In this document: one piece after another, positions 36,732-45,197 of the stretch
Layout of the letters: each line of letters starts with the position of its first letter
Numbering within the stretch: position 1 is the first letter of the stretch
Assembly: GCF_900089835.1 (NCBI RefSeq)
Contig: NZ_OANU01000045.1
Location: forward strand, 1-64,000
DNA length: 64,000 nucleotides
From: Vibrio thalassae
Lineage (GTDB): Bacteria; Pseudomonadota; Gammaproteobacteria; Enterobacterales; Vibrionaceae
Reading direction: 5' to 3'
The notes under the pieces: generated by a model
What the model was told of the DNA's origin: nothing
The model's database searches: none
The model's input: only the letters and a program-made list of their open reading frames with translations
Made by a program: the position numbers and the translations under genes

Positions 36732-37616
36732 TTATGCTTTGCGTTTGATTTGTTGAACAACCAATCCTACAACAATCAGCACCAAGCCAACCAACGTGGA
36801 TGGGTGAATGTCTTCGCCGATAACATATGCTAGCAATATCAACGAAATAAACGGTGATGCAAATATAAGGTTACTAATACGAGCGGTGTTCTGTGTTAGT
36901 TTCAGCGCACTTAGCCATAAGACGAAGGTTATGCCCATCTCAAAAAGACCCACATAGGACACCGCCAGCCAACCTTTGATGCTGATGGTTGACCACGCTG
37001 CGCCTTCATAAAGTGCGACGGCAAAGGCAAACGGTAGTGCGACTAAAAAACCGAGCAACACACCAACAACAGGGTCAGCGGTATTGCGAGTATTTAAGAT
37101 CCAATAACCCGCCCAAAGTAGAGTAGAAAGCAGGGCTAAACCGACGCCAGCAGGACTATCAAACTGTAATCCCAGTACATCGCCTTTGGTAGCAATAACC
37201 ACAACACCTAAATAGCCCAATGCACATGCAAACCAGTCTTGAGGGCGAATTTTCTGCTTTAGAAAAAACGCGGCCATTAAGGTCAAGGTAATGGCCCAAC
37301 TGTAGTTGATGGGCTGAGCTTGCGAAGCCGGTAGCAAGTCGTAAGCTTTGAACAAAATCAGGTAGTACGCTAGCGGGTTAATCAAACCAAGTAGCAGATA
37401 ATAAAATGGGTTTGAGACAAAGGTGGTCTTTACTTGCGACAAGGTACCTTGAAATGCGCAGACTGCGACTAAGGCAAGGGTAGAGGCGAATGAGGCCGCT
37501 GCGACCATTTGTGCTGGTGTGAACTCAGCTAAAGTCAATTTAAATGCCGTCGCGACTGTTGACCACAGGAGGACAGCGCACAATCCGAAGATGATTGCCT
37601 TGCGTTCGTTATGCAT
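36732..37616 (-). CDS. EamA/DMT-family transporter
   Basis: The 294-residue membrane protein has two EamA repeats: the first with AIIFGLCAVLLWSTVATAFKL and the PASQAQPINYSWAIT loop, the second starting near PAGVGLALLSTLLWAGYWIL (about 155). Ten spans and a basic tail (QQIKRKA) are seen. It is likely an exporter of small metabolites; the substrate is unknown. It separates the adiA operon from the flagellar cluster and is not obviously part of either. No strong ribosome site is seen before ATG 37616. Confidence 0.87.
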   Translation of the reverse strand: MHNERKAIIFGLCAVLLWSTVATAFKLTLAEFTPAQMVAAASFASTLALVAVCAFQGTLSQVKTTFVSNPFYYLLLGLINPLAYYLILFKAYDLLPASQAQPINYSWAITLTLMAAFFLKQKIRPQDWFACALGYLGVVVIATKGDVLGLQFDSPAGVGLALLSTLLWAGYWILNTRNTADPVVGVLLGFLVALPFAFAVALYEGAAWSTISIKGWLAVSYVGLFEMGITFVLWLSALKLTQNTARISNLIFASPFISLILLAYVIGEDIHPSTLVGLVLIVVGLVVQQIKRKA

Positions 37617-37707
37617 GAAAGTGAGTCTGGGTGAATAGGTTAGAATGTCAGCATCTTACCAGTGAATAAGGTGATGGGAACAAGCAATTTTTAGATTGTT
37701 AGCTTAG

Positions 37708-38439
37708 TCACAGCGAAATCAAGGGGGGCAGTGGTGTTAAGTCGATAAGCGGTGCTTGTTGCCAATGGGTTTCGCTGGCAAACAGCCACATTGTCGTCAC
37801 GCGATCTTGTCTTAGTGAATTCACGTCGACTAATGCCAATAGAGCATGAAACCGGTGAACGTAGTGCGTGGTCTCAGTGGGTAATCGTAAATCTGAAAAT
37901 TGCCGACTACCCGCTCTTTTGATGGCTCGCTGTACACGCCCTTCGCCTGCGTTGTAGGCGGCGAGAGTCAGGTTAATATCACCGTCAAACTTGTTATACA
38001 GAAAGTCGAGATATTGCATCGCCGCATGTGTGCTCGGCGCTATCTCAAAACGTTGGTCGTGCTGCTGAGTCACTGTGAGCCCAAAACGTTTCGCAGTAGC
38101 CGGCATTAGCTGCCAAAGCCCGGCTGCTTTTGCAGGCGAAATAGCTTTAGGGTTATAGGAGGACTCAAGCATGGGAACTAAAACTAAACTGTCAGGCAGA
38201 GAACGCTTAGAGAGCTGTTTGAAGATCTCATCGACCAAAGGGTTGAATTCTTCAAACTTCTTCATGATCTGTTTTTGGTAAGGCTTTAGAGTGTCTAAAT
38301 GGGGCTGGATTGCACTCTCTGGCGGCCGGCTATTCGCATGGCTGGGACGAAACCAGAGACACGCAAAGATAAGTCCCACCCATAATAGTAAGTGGTAACC
38401 GTAGATGTTGCGGTTAAGGTTACCTGACATGTTCCCCAT
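37708..38439 (-). CDS. Soluble lytic transglycosylase linked to lateral flagella
   Basis: The 243-residue protein has an N-terminal hydrophobic export segment (YHLLLWVGLIFACLWF) and a lysozyme-like SLT/MltD-type domain: catalytic Glu92 in VLVPMLESSYNP, SPAKAAGLWQLMPATAKRFGL, and NLTLAAYNAGEGRVQRAIKR. It cuts peptidoglycan with 1,6-anhydro product. Its start overlaps the 3' end of flgN by 20 bp, so it belongs to the flagellar transcript. As the FlgJ here has no hydrolase domain, this enzyme probably opens the wall for the rod, as SltF does in Rhodobacter. An alternative ATG lies at 38430. Confidence 0.85.
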   Translation of the reverse strand: MGNMSGNLNRNIYGYHLLLWVGLIFACLWFRPSHANSRPPESAIQPHLDTLKPYQKQIMKKFEEFNPLVDEIFKQLSKRSLPDSLVLVPMLESSYNPKAISPAKAAGLWQLMPATAKRFGLTVTQQHDQRFEIAPSTHAAMQYLDFLYNKFDGDINLTLAAYNAGEGRVQRAIKRAGSRQFSDLRLPTETTHYVHRFHALLALVDVNSLRQDRVTTMWLFASETHWQQAPLIDLTPLPPLISL

Positions 38440-38857
38440 AACAGTGTTGTTCTTGCCCTGTTAACTCCCCGAGCAATTCATGGAAGGCGGCCGAACTTTG
38501 TCCATTGTCATGATTGTACTTTTGACACTCTTTAATCAGTGCTTCTAGAATTTGCCATTGCTTGGCAATAGTATCGGACAGTTTGGCTGGCAGAGCGCGA
38601 ATGAGCTTTTTAGCTCCATTTTCAGAACATGGCAATTGCAGTTGTTGCAACGTGTGGCTGCGTTTACTGGCATTGCTTCCTAATTGCTTGAGAACCGGCA
38701 GTTGGTTATGAATGTTGTTACTCAATTCCTCACCATCAAACTTTAAGTACAGTGCTTTTTGGTGCTGTAGCAGCGCCAATAGCTTGCGATAAAGCTTGAT
38801 GTCTTCAGAGATTGAAAGCACAAATTGCTGGACTAGCTCTGTCCTTGTTGCTGCCAT
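38420..38857 (-). CDS. flgN: Lateral flagellar chaperone FlgN
   Basis: The 145-residue all-helical protein fits FlgN, which escorts the hook-filament junction proteins FlgK and FlgL to the export gate. Similarity is mostly by size, helical heptads (LYRKLLALLQHQKALYLKFDGEEL) and position directly after flgM, as expected for a divergent chaperone family. The ATG at 38857 lies 42 bp after the flgM stop. It overlaps the transglycosylase start. Confidence 0.8.
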   Translation of the reverse strand: MAATRTELVQQFVLSISEDIKLYRKLLALLQHQKALYLKFDGEELSNNIHNQLPVLKQLGSNASKRSHTLQQLQLPCSENGAKKLIRALPAKLSDTIAKQWQILEALIKECQKYNHDNGQSSAAFHELLGELTGQEQHCYGEHVR

Positions 38858-38898
38858 TTAGTTGTCCTCTTGCTGAGACATAGCCCATTAAATAACGG

Positions 38899-39183
38899 CT
38901 AAGACTCATGTCCTGTATGAAAACGCATTACTGCTTGTGATAACGCTTTGACGTCTAGTCCCAACTCACCTTTCGCCAGTGCATTACGAACTGCCTCAAC
39001 CTTTGCCATATCGACATTCGGCATTGCGGTAAGTTCGGCTTGGGCCTTATCCAATGCTGCTGTATTGGCATTAAACGCCGACTCAGTAACGGTCTTGCGC
39101 GTCGGAGCTTCAGTGGTCTGTGTTTTAGATTGATTAAAGTTGGTTTGAGGGACGTGCCCACCGGCCACCTTGTCGATTTTCAT
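38899..39183 (-). CDS. flgM: Anti-sigma-28 factor FlgM (lateral system)
   Basis: The 94-residue protein starts MKIDKVAG, as FlgM does, has a disordered middle rich in T, Q and K, and ends with sigma-binding helices (AKVEAVRNALAKGELGLDVKALSQAVMRFH). It should hold the sigma factor encoded at 52770 inactive until the hook is complete and FlgM is exported. The start at 39183 is chosen over 39210, because the family begins there and because the candidate -10 box lies only about 10 bp upstream of 39210. Confidence 0.9.
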   Translation of the reverse strand: MKIDKVAGGHVPQTNFNQSKTQTTEAPTRKTVTESAFNANTAALDKAQAELTAMPNVDMAKVEAVRNALAKGELGLDVKALSQAVMRFHTGHES

Positions 39184-39217
39184 TGCTATGTTGTCCTGTC
39201 GCTGTGTCATTAACAGT

Positions 39218-39248
39218 ATAGGGCGGCAAAAGTGAAGGCAGTATTAAA
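39218..39248 (-). promoter_or_regulatory. Candidate sigma-28-type promoter of flgM-flgN
   Basis: On the minus strand TTTAAT, then about 14 bases, then GCCGCC (complement at 39222-39227) resembles the flagellar sigma-28 pattern TAAA-N15-GCCGATAA only in part. It is correctly placed before flgM. Confidence 0.35.
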
Positions 39249-39343
39249 TCTACCTTGATGAATTTAGGTCTTTTTATTTTTTACAGCAGAAATCCGATTT
39301 GATTCGAGCACTAAAATCGAAAATTGTTATCTTGAGTCAGAAA

Positions 39344-40066
39344 TTAGAATTGAGTGTGAACTTGGTTCAAACCTGTTACCACAGCTCGAATTACTTTCTT
39401 AGATTGGCTATTTTGCACCTCGATTTGCTCACCTGCTCCACCAGTTTCCAACGCAATGCCCTTCGTGCTGGCATTGAATTTTCCTTTTGCTGCAATGATG
39501 ACGACTTCATTGCCCTTTTCGACGAGCGGGGGCTTGACCACGAAGCTGGCATCAATAATTTGCCCTGTTCGCATGCGGCGAGAGACTTGGTTGCCAATGA
39601 TTTGTGATAAATCGGCAACGAAGTGAACGGCGCGACTGAGAGTGCGAGTTTCCAGTTGTACCGATGCCGCGGTGATATGAGTATCTCGATTTAATGTTTG
39701 ACTGGCGACGGCGACAGGCAGCGATAAGGTCACTTTGGCGCTGGTGTTGATGCGCCAATCGTTGTGACCATCTTGGCACTGTACACTGCGTCTTAAGTTG
39801 CCTACAGGCAGTGCCTGACTATCTCGGCTGGTGATAATCAGTGGTGCTTGGCATTTCGCTAAATGTTTTGCTGACTCTGGAACGAACATCACCAGATTGG
39901 TCTCGTAGTGTTGCCAGTTTTGTCTCTGTGCGGTGCGCTCGATCTCCGCCAAGACGGACTGTTGTACTGCCATTTCCACATCTTGTGGCGTCATTTTTTG
40001 CTGAATTTCGGCTTGTGAAGGTAAAGTTAGCAGCAGAAAAAAAGCACTTCCTAGCCACTTCCTCAT
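39344..40066 (-). CDS. flgA: Flagellar P-ring assembly chaperone FlgA
   Basis: The periplasmic protein of about 240 residues has a signal peptide (MRKWLGSAFFLLLTLPSQAE) and the SAF/FlgA C-terminal domain: LNRDTHITAASVQLETRTLS, IIGNQVSRRMRTGQIIDASFVV and a final KKVIRAVVTGLNQV. It helps FlgI form the P ring. The start at 40066 is chosen because it begins the signal peptide; upstream in-frame ATGs (40123, 40201) would add a non-signal extension and run into flgB's control region. It is divergent from flgB. Confidence 0.88.
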   Translation of the reverse strand: MRKWLGSAFFLLLTLPSQAEIQQKMTPQDVEMAVQQSVLAEIERTAQRQNWQHYETNLVMFVPESAKHLAKCQAPLIITSRDSQALPVGNLRRSVQCQDGHNDWRINTSAKVTLSLPVAVASQTLNRDTHITAASVQLETRTLSRAVHFVADLSQIIGNQVSRRMRTGQIIDASFVVKPPLVEKGNEVVIIAAKGKFNASTKGIALETGGAGEQIEVQNSQSKKVIRAVVTGLNQVHTQF

Positions 40067-40076
40067 CCCACGTCTT

Positions 40077-40096
40077 GCTTCCGTAAAACGGAAGTT
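40077..40096. promoter_or_regulatory. Palindrome in the flgA/flgB divergent region
   Basis: CTTCCG and CGGAAG around a TAAAA spacer, close to 40078-40094, form an inverted repeat just before the flgA signal-peptide start. It could be a leader hairpin or a regulator site. Confidence 0.35.
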
Positions 40097-40144
40097 CCAT
40101 TTCCTGATAAATATGTAAGTCATTGTTTTTGTTTTATAAAAATA

Positions 40145-40160
40145 TTGGCACATATCTTGT
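40145..40160 (+). promoter_or_regulatory. Sigma-54-type promoter of flgBCDEFGHIJKL
   Basis: TTGGCAC (40145-40151), five bases, then TTGT (40157-40160) fits the -24/-12 pattern TGGCAC-N5-TTGC with one mismatch. It lies 40 bp before flgB. In V. parahaemolyticus this operon is driven by sigma-54 with LafK. Confidence 0.7.
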
Positions 40161-40199
40161 AATTTCCCTTGGTACTTCGCCCATTTAAGGACAAGAGAC

Positions 40200-40562
40200 A
40201 TGGCAATCAGTTTTGATAGTGCATTGGGAGTTCACCCACAGGCACTCAACTTTCGGGTTCAGCGTACCAAGGTGCTTGCTAGTAACTTAGCAAATGTCGA
40301 TACCCCTGGATACCTAGCCAAAGACTTGAGTTTTACCACCGTGATGAAGCAAGCCAATCCGAATGGTGTGCATACGCCAACACCAAAATTGGACATTGCG
40401 ACGCAATACTCAGTGCCTTACCAAAACAGTAAAGACGGCAATACCGTTGAGCTCGGTGTAGAGCAAGCCAAGTTCACCCAAAACAACATGGATTTCCAAA
40501 CCAGTCTGACCTTTATGAATATGAAATTCAGTGGTTTGGCTAAAGCGATAGAGGGACGCTAA
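40200..40562 (+). CDS. flgB: Flagellar proximal rod protein FlgB (lateral)
   Basis: The 120-residue protein has the FlgB start ISFDSALGVHPQALNFRVQRTKVLASNLANVDTPGYLAKDL, with the rod/hook ANVDTPGY motif, and the C-terminal LTFMNMKFSGLAKAIEG. It is one of the axial rod subunits above the MS ring. AAGGACAAGAGAC precedes the ATG. First gene of a twelve-gene rightward axial operon. Confidence 0.94.
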   Translation: MAISFDSALGVHPQALNFRVQRTKVLASNLANVDTPGYLAKDLSFTTVMKQANPNGVHTPTPKLDIATQYSVPYQNSKDGNTVELGVEQAKFTQNNMDFQTSLTFMNMKFSGLAKAIEGR

Positions 40563-40564
40563 TC

Positions 40565-40999
40565 ATGTCATTCACTGATATCTATTCCATCGCAGGCTCT
40601 GCGATGACAGCGCAAACTGTGCGATTGAACACGGTGGCAAGTAACTTGGCAAACGCTGATGCCGTGTCGGCTAACCCCGATGATGCTTACAAAGCCCTAA
40701 AGCCAGTATTTGCCACGGTATACAGTCAAACTCAACTTGCCGCCGGACAAAATGTGTATCCGAATGCGGAAGTGCGCATTGTTGATGTGGTGCAAAGTGA
40801 TGCCAAAGCCGATCAGCGTTTTGAACCGAACAACCCGCTGGCAAATGAAGAAGGCTATGTCTACTACCCAGGTGTCGATGTGGTGGCGGAAATGGCCGAT
40901 ATGATGTCGGCAACTCGCAGCTTTGAAACCAACGTTGAAGTGCTGGCTAATGTGAAAAGCATGCAGCAAGGCTTGTTGAGACTAGGAGAAGGACGCTAA
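40565..40999 (+). CDS. flgC: Flagellar proximal rod protein FlgC (lateral)
   Basis: The 144-residue protein begins FTDIYSIAGSAMTAQTVRLNTVASNLANADAVS and ends FETNVEVLANVKSMQQGLLRLGEG, the FlgC arrangement, including the YVYYPGVDVVAEMADMMSATRSFETN segment. It polymerises in the rod after FlgB. It starts 2 bp after flgB, and its stop overlaps the flgD start. Confidence 0.94.
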   Translation: MSFTDIYSIAGSAMTAQTVRLNTVASNLANADAVSANPDDAYKALKPVFATVYSQTQLAAGQNVYPNAEVRIVDVVQSDAKADQRFEPNNPLANEEGYVYYPGVDVVAEMADMMSATRSFETNVEVLANVKSMQQGLLRLGEGR

Positions 41000-41676
41000 T
41001 GAGTATCGCGCAATTTACCGCTCTGGATACGGACACGCCGGTTGCGAGTCAAAGTAATGCTGGTATCGCGGCCAACCCACAAGACATGAACAACGCAACG
41101 TCACTGCAAAATGAGTTTATCACCTTGATGGTGGCGCAGATTCAAAACCAAGACCCACTGAACCCACTAGACGGCACTGAGTATGTCAGCCAATTGGCAC
41201 AGTTCTCTCAGGTACAAAGTACCGAGAACATGTCGATGCTGATGCAAAACAGCATGGTGCTGTTGGATAACATGCAGGTGCTTTCAACCGCAGGGCTAGT
41301 GGGGCAAACCGTGTATGTCAGCGGTAATGAAGTGGAGTTATCGGACGGGATACAAAACGGCCGCGTTGAGCTTGCGCATTCATCCAATCAAGTGACCTTA
41401 GTTGTAGAAGACGAGTTCGGTCAGAAAACCAAAGTACCGCTTGGCGCACACCCTGCGGGAGACGTGGATTTTTCCATCAACCCTGAAGAGTTGGGTCTTA
41501 AGCCCGGTAAGTACTCGCTATCGGTAGAGGTTCAAGAAGGTCAGGCGGACCCTAACTTATTGCTTGCCGGTGAAGTGAAGCAAGTACGAATTCCAAGTAA
41601 CGGAGGCGCAGCCATGGTGAATATCGCTGGTGTTGGCAATGTGCCTTTCTATCAAATCAGTCAGTTTGGTGCCTAG
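40999..41676 (+). CDS. flgD: Flagellar hook cap protein FlgD (lateral)
   Basis: The 225-residue protein has the FlgD N-domain (LQNEFITLMVAQIQNQDPLNPLDGTEYVSQLAQFSQVQSTE, about 37-77), the classic scaffolding signature. The C-terminal half is Tudor/Ig-like (LVGQTVYVSGNEVELSDG...). It caps the growing hook and is absent from the finished structure. Start overlaps the flgC stop by one base. Confidence 0.94.
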   Translation: MSIAQFTALDTDTPVASQSNAGIAANPQDMNNATSLQNEFITLMVAQIQNQDPLNPLDGTEYVSQLAQFSQVQSTENMSMLMQNSMVLLDNMQVLSTAGLVGQTVYVSGNEVELSDGIQNGRVELAHSSNQVTLVVEDEFGQKTKVPLGAHPAGDVDFSINPEELGLKPGKYSLSVEVQEGQADPNLLLAGEVKQVRIPSNGGAAMVNIAGVGNVPFYQISQFGA

Positions 41677-41734
41677 CGCCTACGCTCATCGCACAACAAC
41701 GTGCTGAGACACATTATCAGAATTAGAGGACATT

Positions 41735-42931
41735 ATGAGCTTTGATATCGCATTAAGTGGCTTGGACGCTACTAACACTCAGCTTAATACCATCAGCCAC
41801 AATATTGCTAACGCATCGACTTACGGTTTTAAAGAAGCGCGCACAGAATTCTCTGCGGTGTATAACGGTATGCAAGCCGGAGGGGTAGAAGTCGCATCCA
41901 TCTCGCAAAACTTTGATAAGAACGGTTCGGTTTCGGGAACAGGTCGTGCTATGGACTTGGCCATCAATGGTAATGGCTTCTTCGTCACTAAAGACCATAT
42001 GGGACAAACGCTGTATACCCGTGCGGGCGTATTTGGTACCGATAAAAACAACTATGTGGTTGGTAATACGGGAGCGAAACTGCAAGGTTATGGTGTTGAT
42101 AGCAACAATAATCTACTGACGGGTTCAGTGGGTGATCTGAAGATCAGTACTTCATCACTAGCCGCACAAGCGACTGATAAGTTGGACTTTGTGGCTAACT
42201 TTGACGCCAGCTCAAAAATCGTCGATCAAACGGTGAATCCTTTTGACCCAGCAGATCCAGATTCTTTCAACTCATCATATACCTCCAAAGTTTATGACTC
42301 ATTAGGCAACTCGCATACGGTGACTCAGTACTTCACTAAGACTGCAGACAATACTTGGGAAGTGAATGTTCAGGTTGACGGTGGCAGCACGCCAGCACAA
42401 ACGGTTCCGGTTACCTTCAATCCGGATGGCACACTAGCCTCACCAACGGGCAGTTTTAACGTTGCGTTCCCTGCGGCAGGTGCGAATGCCATGAGCATCG
42501 ATATTAGCCTTGAAGGCAGCACTCAGTTTGGCGCGGCATTTGGTGTGAGTACAAACAATCCCAACGGTTACACCTCAGGTGAATTAGCAGGCGTGCGCGT
42601 TGAAGATAACGGTATGGTGTTTGCGACCTACACTAATGGTCAATCTCAGTTGCAAGGACAAGTGGTGTTAGCCAACTTTGCTAATCCTCAGGGGCTTGCA
42701 AAAACCAATGGTACCGCATGGACTCAAAGCTATGGCTCAGGGGCACCTGTTATGGGTACTCCTGGCTCTGGTGTGTTAGGTGACCTGACACCGGGTGCAT
42801 TGGAAGGCTCGAACGTTGACCTGACCTCTGAGCTTGTGAACTTGATGACAGCACAGCGCAACTATCAAGCTAACGCCAAAACCATCTCAACCTCTGACAA
42901 GCTCACTCAAGCTCTGTTTAACGCAGTATAA
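41735..42931 (+). CDS. flgE: Flagellar hook protein FlgE (lateral)
   Basis: The 398-residue protein starts MSFDIALSGLDATNTQLNTISHNIANASTYGFKEARTEF and ends ELVNLMTAQRNYQANAKTISTSDKLTQALFNAV, the conserved terminal helices of the hook subunit. The middle D1/D2 domains are beta-rich. It forms the curved hook. Ribosome site GAGGACATT. A 58-bp gap separates it from flgD. Confidence 0.95.
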   Translation: MSFDIALSGLDATNTQLNTISHNIANASTYGFKEARTEFSAVYNGMQAGGVEVASISQNFDKNGSVSGTGRAMDLAINGNGFFVTKDHMGQTLYTRAGVFGTDKNNYVVGNTGAKLQGYGVDSNNNLLTGSVGDLKISTSSLAAQATDKLDFVANFDASSKIVDQTVNPFDPADPDSFNSSYTSKVYDSLGNSHTVTQYFTKTADNTWEVNVQVDGGSTPAQTVPVTFNPDGTLASPTGSFNVAFPAAGANAMSIDISLEGSTQFGAAFGVSTNNPNGYTSGELAGVRVEDNGMVFATYTNGQSQLQGQVVLANFANPQGLAKTNGTAWTQSYGSGAPVMGTPGSGVLGDLTPGALEGSNVDLTSELVNLMTAQRNYQANAKTISTSDKLTQALFNAV

Positions 42932-42941
42932 GGTGTAGAGC

Positions 42942-43673
42942 ATGGATAGCTTGTTATTCACAGCAACCACAGGGGCGAGCCGAGTACTCAAAGCGCAACA
43001 CGTTCGCTCCAACAACTTATCGAACGCGGACACTGCAGGTTTTCGCGCAGATATGGAACGCGTTAAAAGCATTCCCCTACAAGGTTCTGGTTTTGATGGC
43101 CGCACTATGGTGGTCACCAACTCGGCTGCGACACGCTTTGATGCTGGCGATGTGGTGAAAACGGGTCGAGCGCTAGACATTGCCATCATGGGCGAAGGCT
43201 ATATCAGTGTACAAACCCCTACCGGCAATGAGGCATACACTCGTGCCGGTAACATCAAAGTCGATGAACTGGGGGCGATGAGCATCAATGGTTTTGCCGT
43301 GGTTGGTGATAATGGCCCGATGGTGCTGCCTGAGTTCCAAAAGGTAGAAATCAGTGAACGTGGTCGTGTTTCGGTGATTCCTCCAGGTGGTGGTGCCGAA
43401 GTGGAAGTGGGCACATTGAAGTTGGTCAAACCGGATATGAATCAACTGCAAAAGGAAAGCGATAGCTTGCTGCATAGCCTTGATGGTCAACCTTTTGCCG
43501 CTGATCCAACGGTAAACCTCGCCCCTGAACATATCGAAGGCAGTAACGTGTCAGCCATTGATGAGCTGCTTAGCGTTATGTCACTTACCAGAAACTTTGA
43601 GATGCAAATCCGCATGATGAAAACAGCGGAAACCCTTGCGCAATCCGGCAACAAATTAATGAGCGCGAGCTAA
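42942..43673 (+). CDS. flgF: Flagellar rod protein FlgF (lateral)
   Basis: The 243-residue protein starts MDSLLFTATTGASRVLKAQHVRSNNLSNADTAGFRADM and ends VMSLTRNFEMQIRMMKTAETLAQSGNKLMSAS, typical for FlgF. It contains DIAIMGEGYISVQTPTGNEAYTRAGN. It lies between the proximal and distal rod parts. It starts 10 bp after flgE. Confidence 0.94.
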   Translation: MDSLLFTATTGASRVLKAQHVRSNNLSNADTAGFRADMERVKSIPLQGSGFDGRTMVVTNSAATRFDAGDVVKTGRALDIAIMGEGYISVQTPTGNEAYTRAGNIKVDELGAMSINGFAVVGDNGPMVLPEFQKVEISERGRVSVIPPGGGAEVEVGTLKLVKPDMNQLQKESDSLLHSLDGQPFAADPTVNLAPEHIEGSNVSAIDELLSVMSLTRNFEMQIRMMKTAETLAQSGNKLMSAS

Positions 43674-43696
43674 TCGCTCGCGCCAAGGAGTAAACC

Positions 43697-44482
43697 ATGC
43701 ATTCAGCATTATGGGTCAGTAAAACAGGGATGGCCGCCCAAGATACAAAAATGACGGCGATTTCCAATAACCTTGCCAACGTAAATACCGTAGGTTTCAA
43801 ACGCGATCGAGTGGTGTTTGAAGACTTATTTTATAGCATTCAGCGCCAGCCAGGCGCGCAAGTCGACCAAGTGAACCAACTGCCAACTGGGGTTCAGTTG
43901 GGTAGTGGTGTGCGAGTGGTGGGCACTCAAAAAGTCTTTACTCAAGGCAGCGCGCAAAACACAGGGCAAGACCTAGACCTAGCTGTGATGGGACAAGGCT
44001 TTTTCCAGATTGAAAACTCTGATGGCCAGATCATGTATACCCGAAATGGTCAGTTCCATGTCAACTCAGAAGGTCTGATGGTAAATAGCCAAGGTTTGCC
44101 ATTGGAGCCTCAAATTCAGATTCCCGATAACGCTTTGACACTCTCTGTTGGTGTGGATGGCACGGTGACGGCGACCACGGCAGACGGTCCTGCGCCACAG
44201 GGTTTGGGACAAATCACCCTAGCGAAATTTGTTAACCCAGCAGGTCTAGAAGCCATTGGCGGTAACTTGTTTAAAGAGACCGAAGCCAGTGGGCAAGCGG
44301 AAGAGCTGATTGCCGGTGAAGAAGGGGCGGGCAGTATCAAGCAAGGTGCATTAGAAGGCTCAAACGTGCAAGTAGTGGAGGAGATGGTCGATATGATCAC
44401 CACCCAGCGCGCGTATGAAATGAACGCCAAGGTGGTCTCAGCCGCCGATGACATGCTGAAGTTCGTCGCACAAGCAGTGTAG
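43697..44482 (+). CDS. flgG: Flagellar distal rod protein FlgG (lateral)
   Basis: The 261-residue protein starts MHSALWVSKTGMAAQDTKMTAISNNLANVNTVGFKRDRVVFEDL and ends QVVEEMVDMITTQRAYEMNAKVVSAADDMLKFVAQAV. Length (261) is the usual FlgG value. It forms the distal rod that spans the periplasm. AAGGAG precedes the ATG. Confidence 0.95.
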   Translation: MHSALWVSKTGMAAQDTKMTAISNNLANVNTVGFKRDRVVFEDLFYSIQRQPGAQVDQVNQLPTGVQLGSGVRVVGTQKVFTQGSAQNTGQDLDLAVMGQGFFQIENSDGQIMYTRNGQFHVNSEGLMVNSQGLPLEPQIQIPDNALTLSVGVDGTVTATTADGPAPQGLGQITLAKFVNPAGLEAIGGNLFKETEASGQAEELIAGEEGAGSIKQGALEGSNVQVVEEMVDMITTQRAYEMNAKVVSAADDMLKFVAQAV

Positions 44483-44522
44483 GTCAATAAAGTTGGGAAT
44501 TAACGGAAAAGGGATAAGTGGT

Positions 44523-45197
44523 ATGAAATGGCTTTCTCGCTGGGGAGTGGTAATTGGGCTACTCGTGCTTACTGGCTGTGCAGCTCGACCAGAGTTTGTA
44601 CCGCCAGAGCCGGATGAACAAAAGTATGCGCCGCCTGAGCTCAATTACGCGCTGCCACAAGCAACGGGAGGAAGCCTCTATCGCCACCAATATAACTTAA
44701 CCTTATTCCAAGACCGTCGAGCGTACCGAGTGGGTGATGTACTGACGATTTTGCTGGTGGAGGAAACGCAATCGAGCAAGAAAGCGGATACCAAATTCGG
44801 CAAGACGTCTAAAGTGGATTTTGGTGCGGCAACCGTTGGCGGAAAGACCTTTGACGAGACGGCGGTGGGTCTTAATGGCAGCCGAGCTTTTGATGGCAGT
44901 GCCGCTAGCTCCCAAGGTAATAAGTTAGAAGGCGCTATTACGGTCACGGTACATGAAGTGATGCCCAATGGCGTACTTAAAATTAGCGGTGAGAAATGGA
45001 TTCGTCTTAACCAAGGCGATGAATTTATTCGCGTCACGGGCATTATTCGTGCCGACGATGTGGACCGTTACAACCAAGTGTTTTCTCATCGCATAGGGGA
45101 TGCGCGCATCACCTACTCTGGACGTGGTGCTTTAGCTGACAGCAACTCTGCTGGTTGGCTCACTCAGTTCTTTACCAGCCCATGGATGCCGTTCTAA
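44523..45197 (+). CDS. flgH: Flagellar L-ring lipoprotein FlgH (lateral)
   Basis: The 224-residue lipoprotein has a lipobox ([17 protein letters not shown], Cys about 19), then the FlgH core [29 protein letters not shown] and [32 protein letters not shown]. It forms the L ring in the outer membrane. ATG 44523 is selected instead of a TTG at 44493, since it starts the lipoprotein signal. Its stop overlaps the flgI start. Confidence 0.94.
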   Translation: MKWLSRWGVVIGLLVLTGCAARPEFVPPEPDEQKYAPPELNYALPQATGGSLYRHQYNLTLFQDRRAYRVGDVLTILLVEETQSSKKADTKFGKTSKVDFGAATVGGKTFDETAVGLNGSRAFDGSAASSQGNKLEGAITVTVHEVMPNGVLKISGEKWIRLNQGDEFIRVTGIIRADDVDRYNQVFSHRIGDARITYSGRGALADSNSAGWLTQFFTSPWMPF

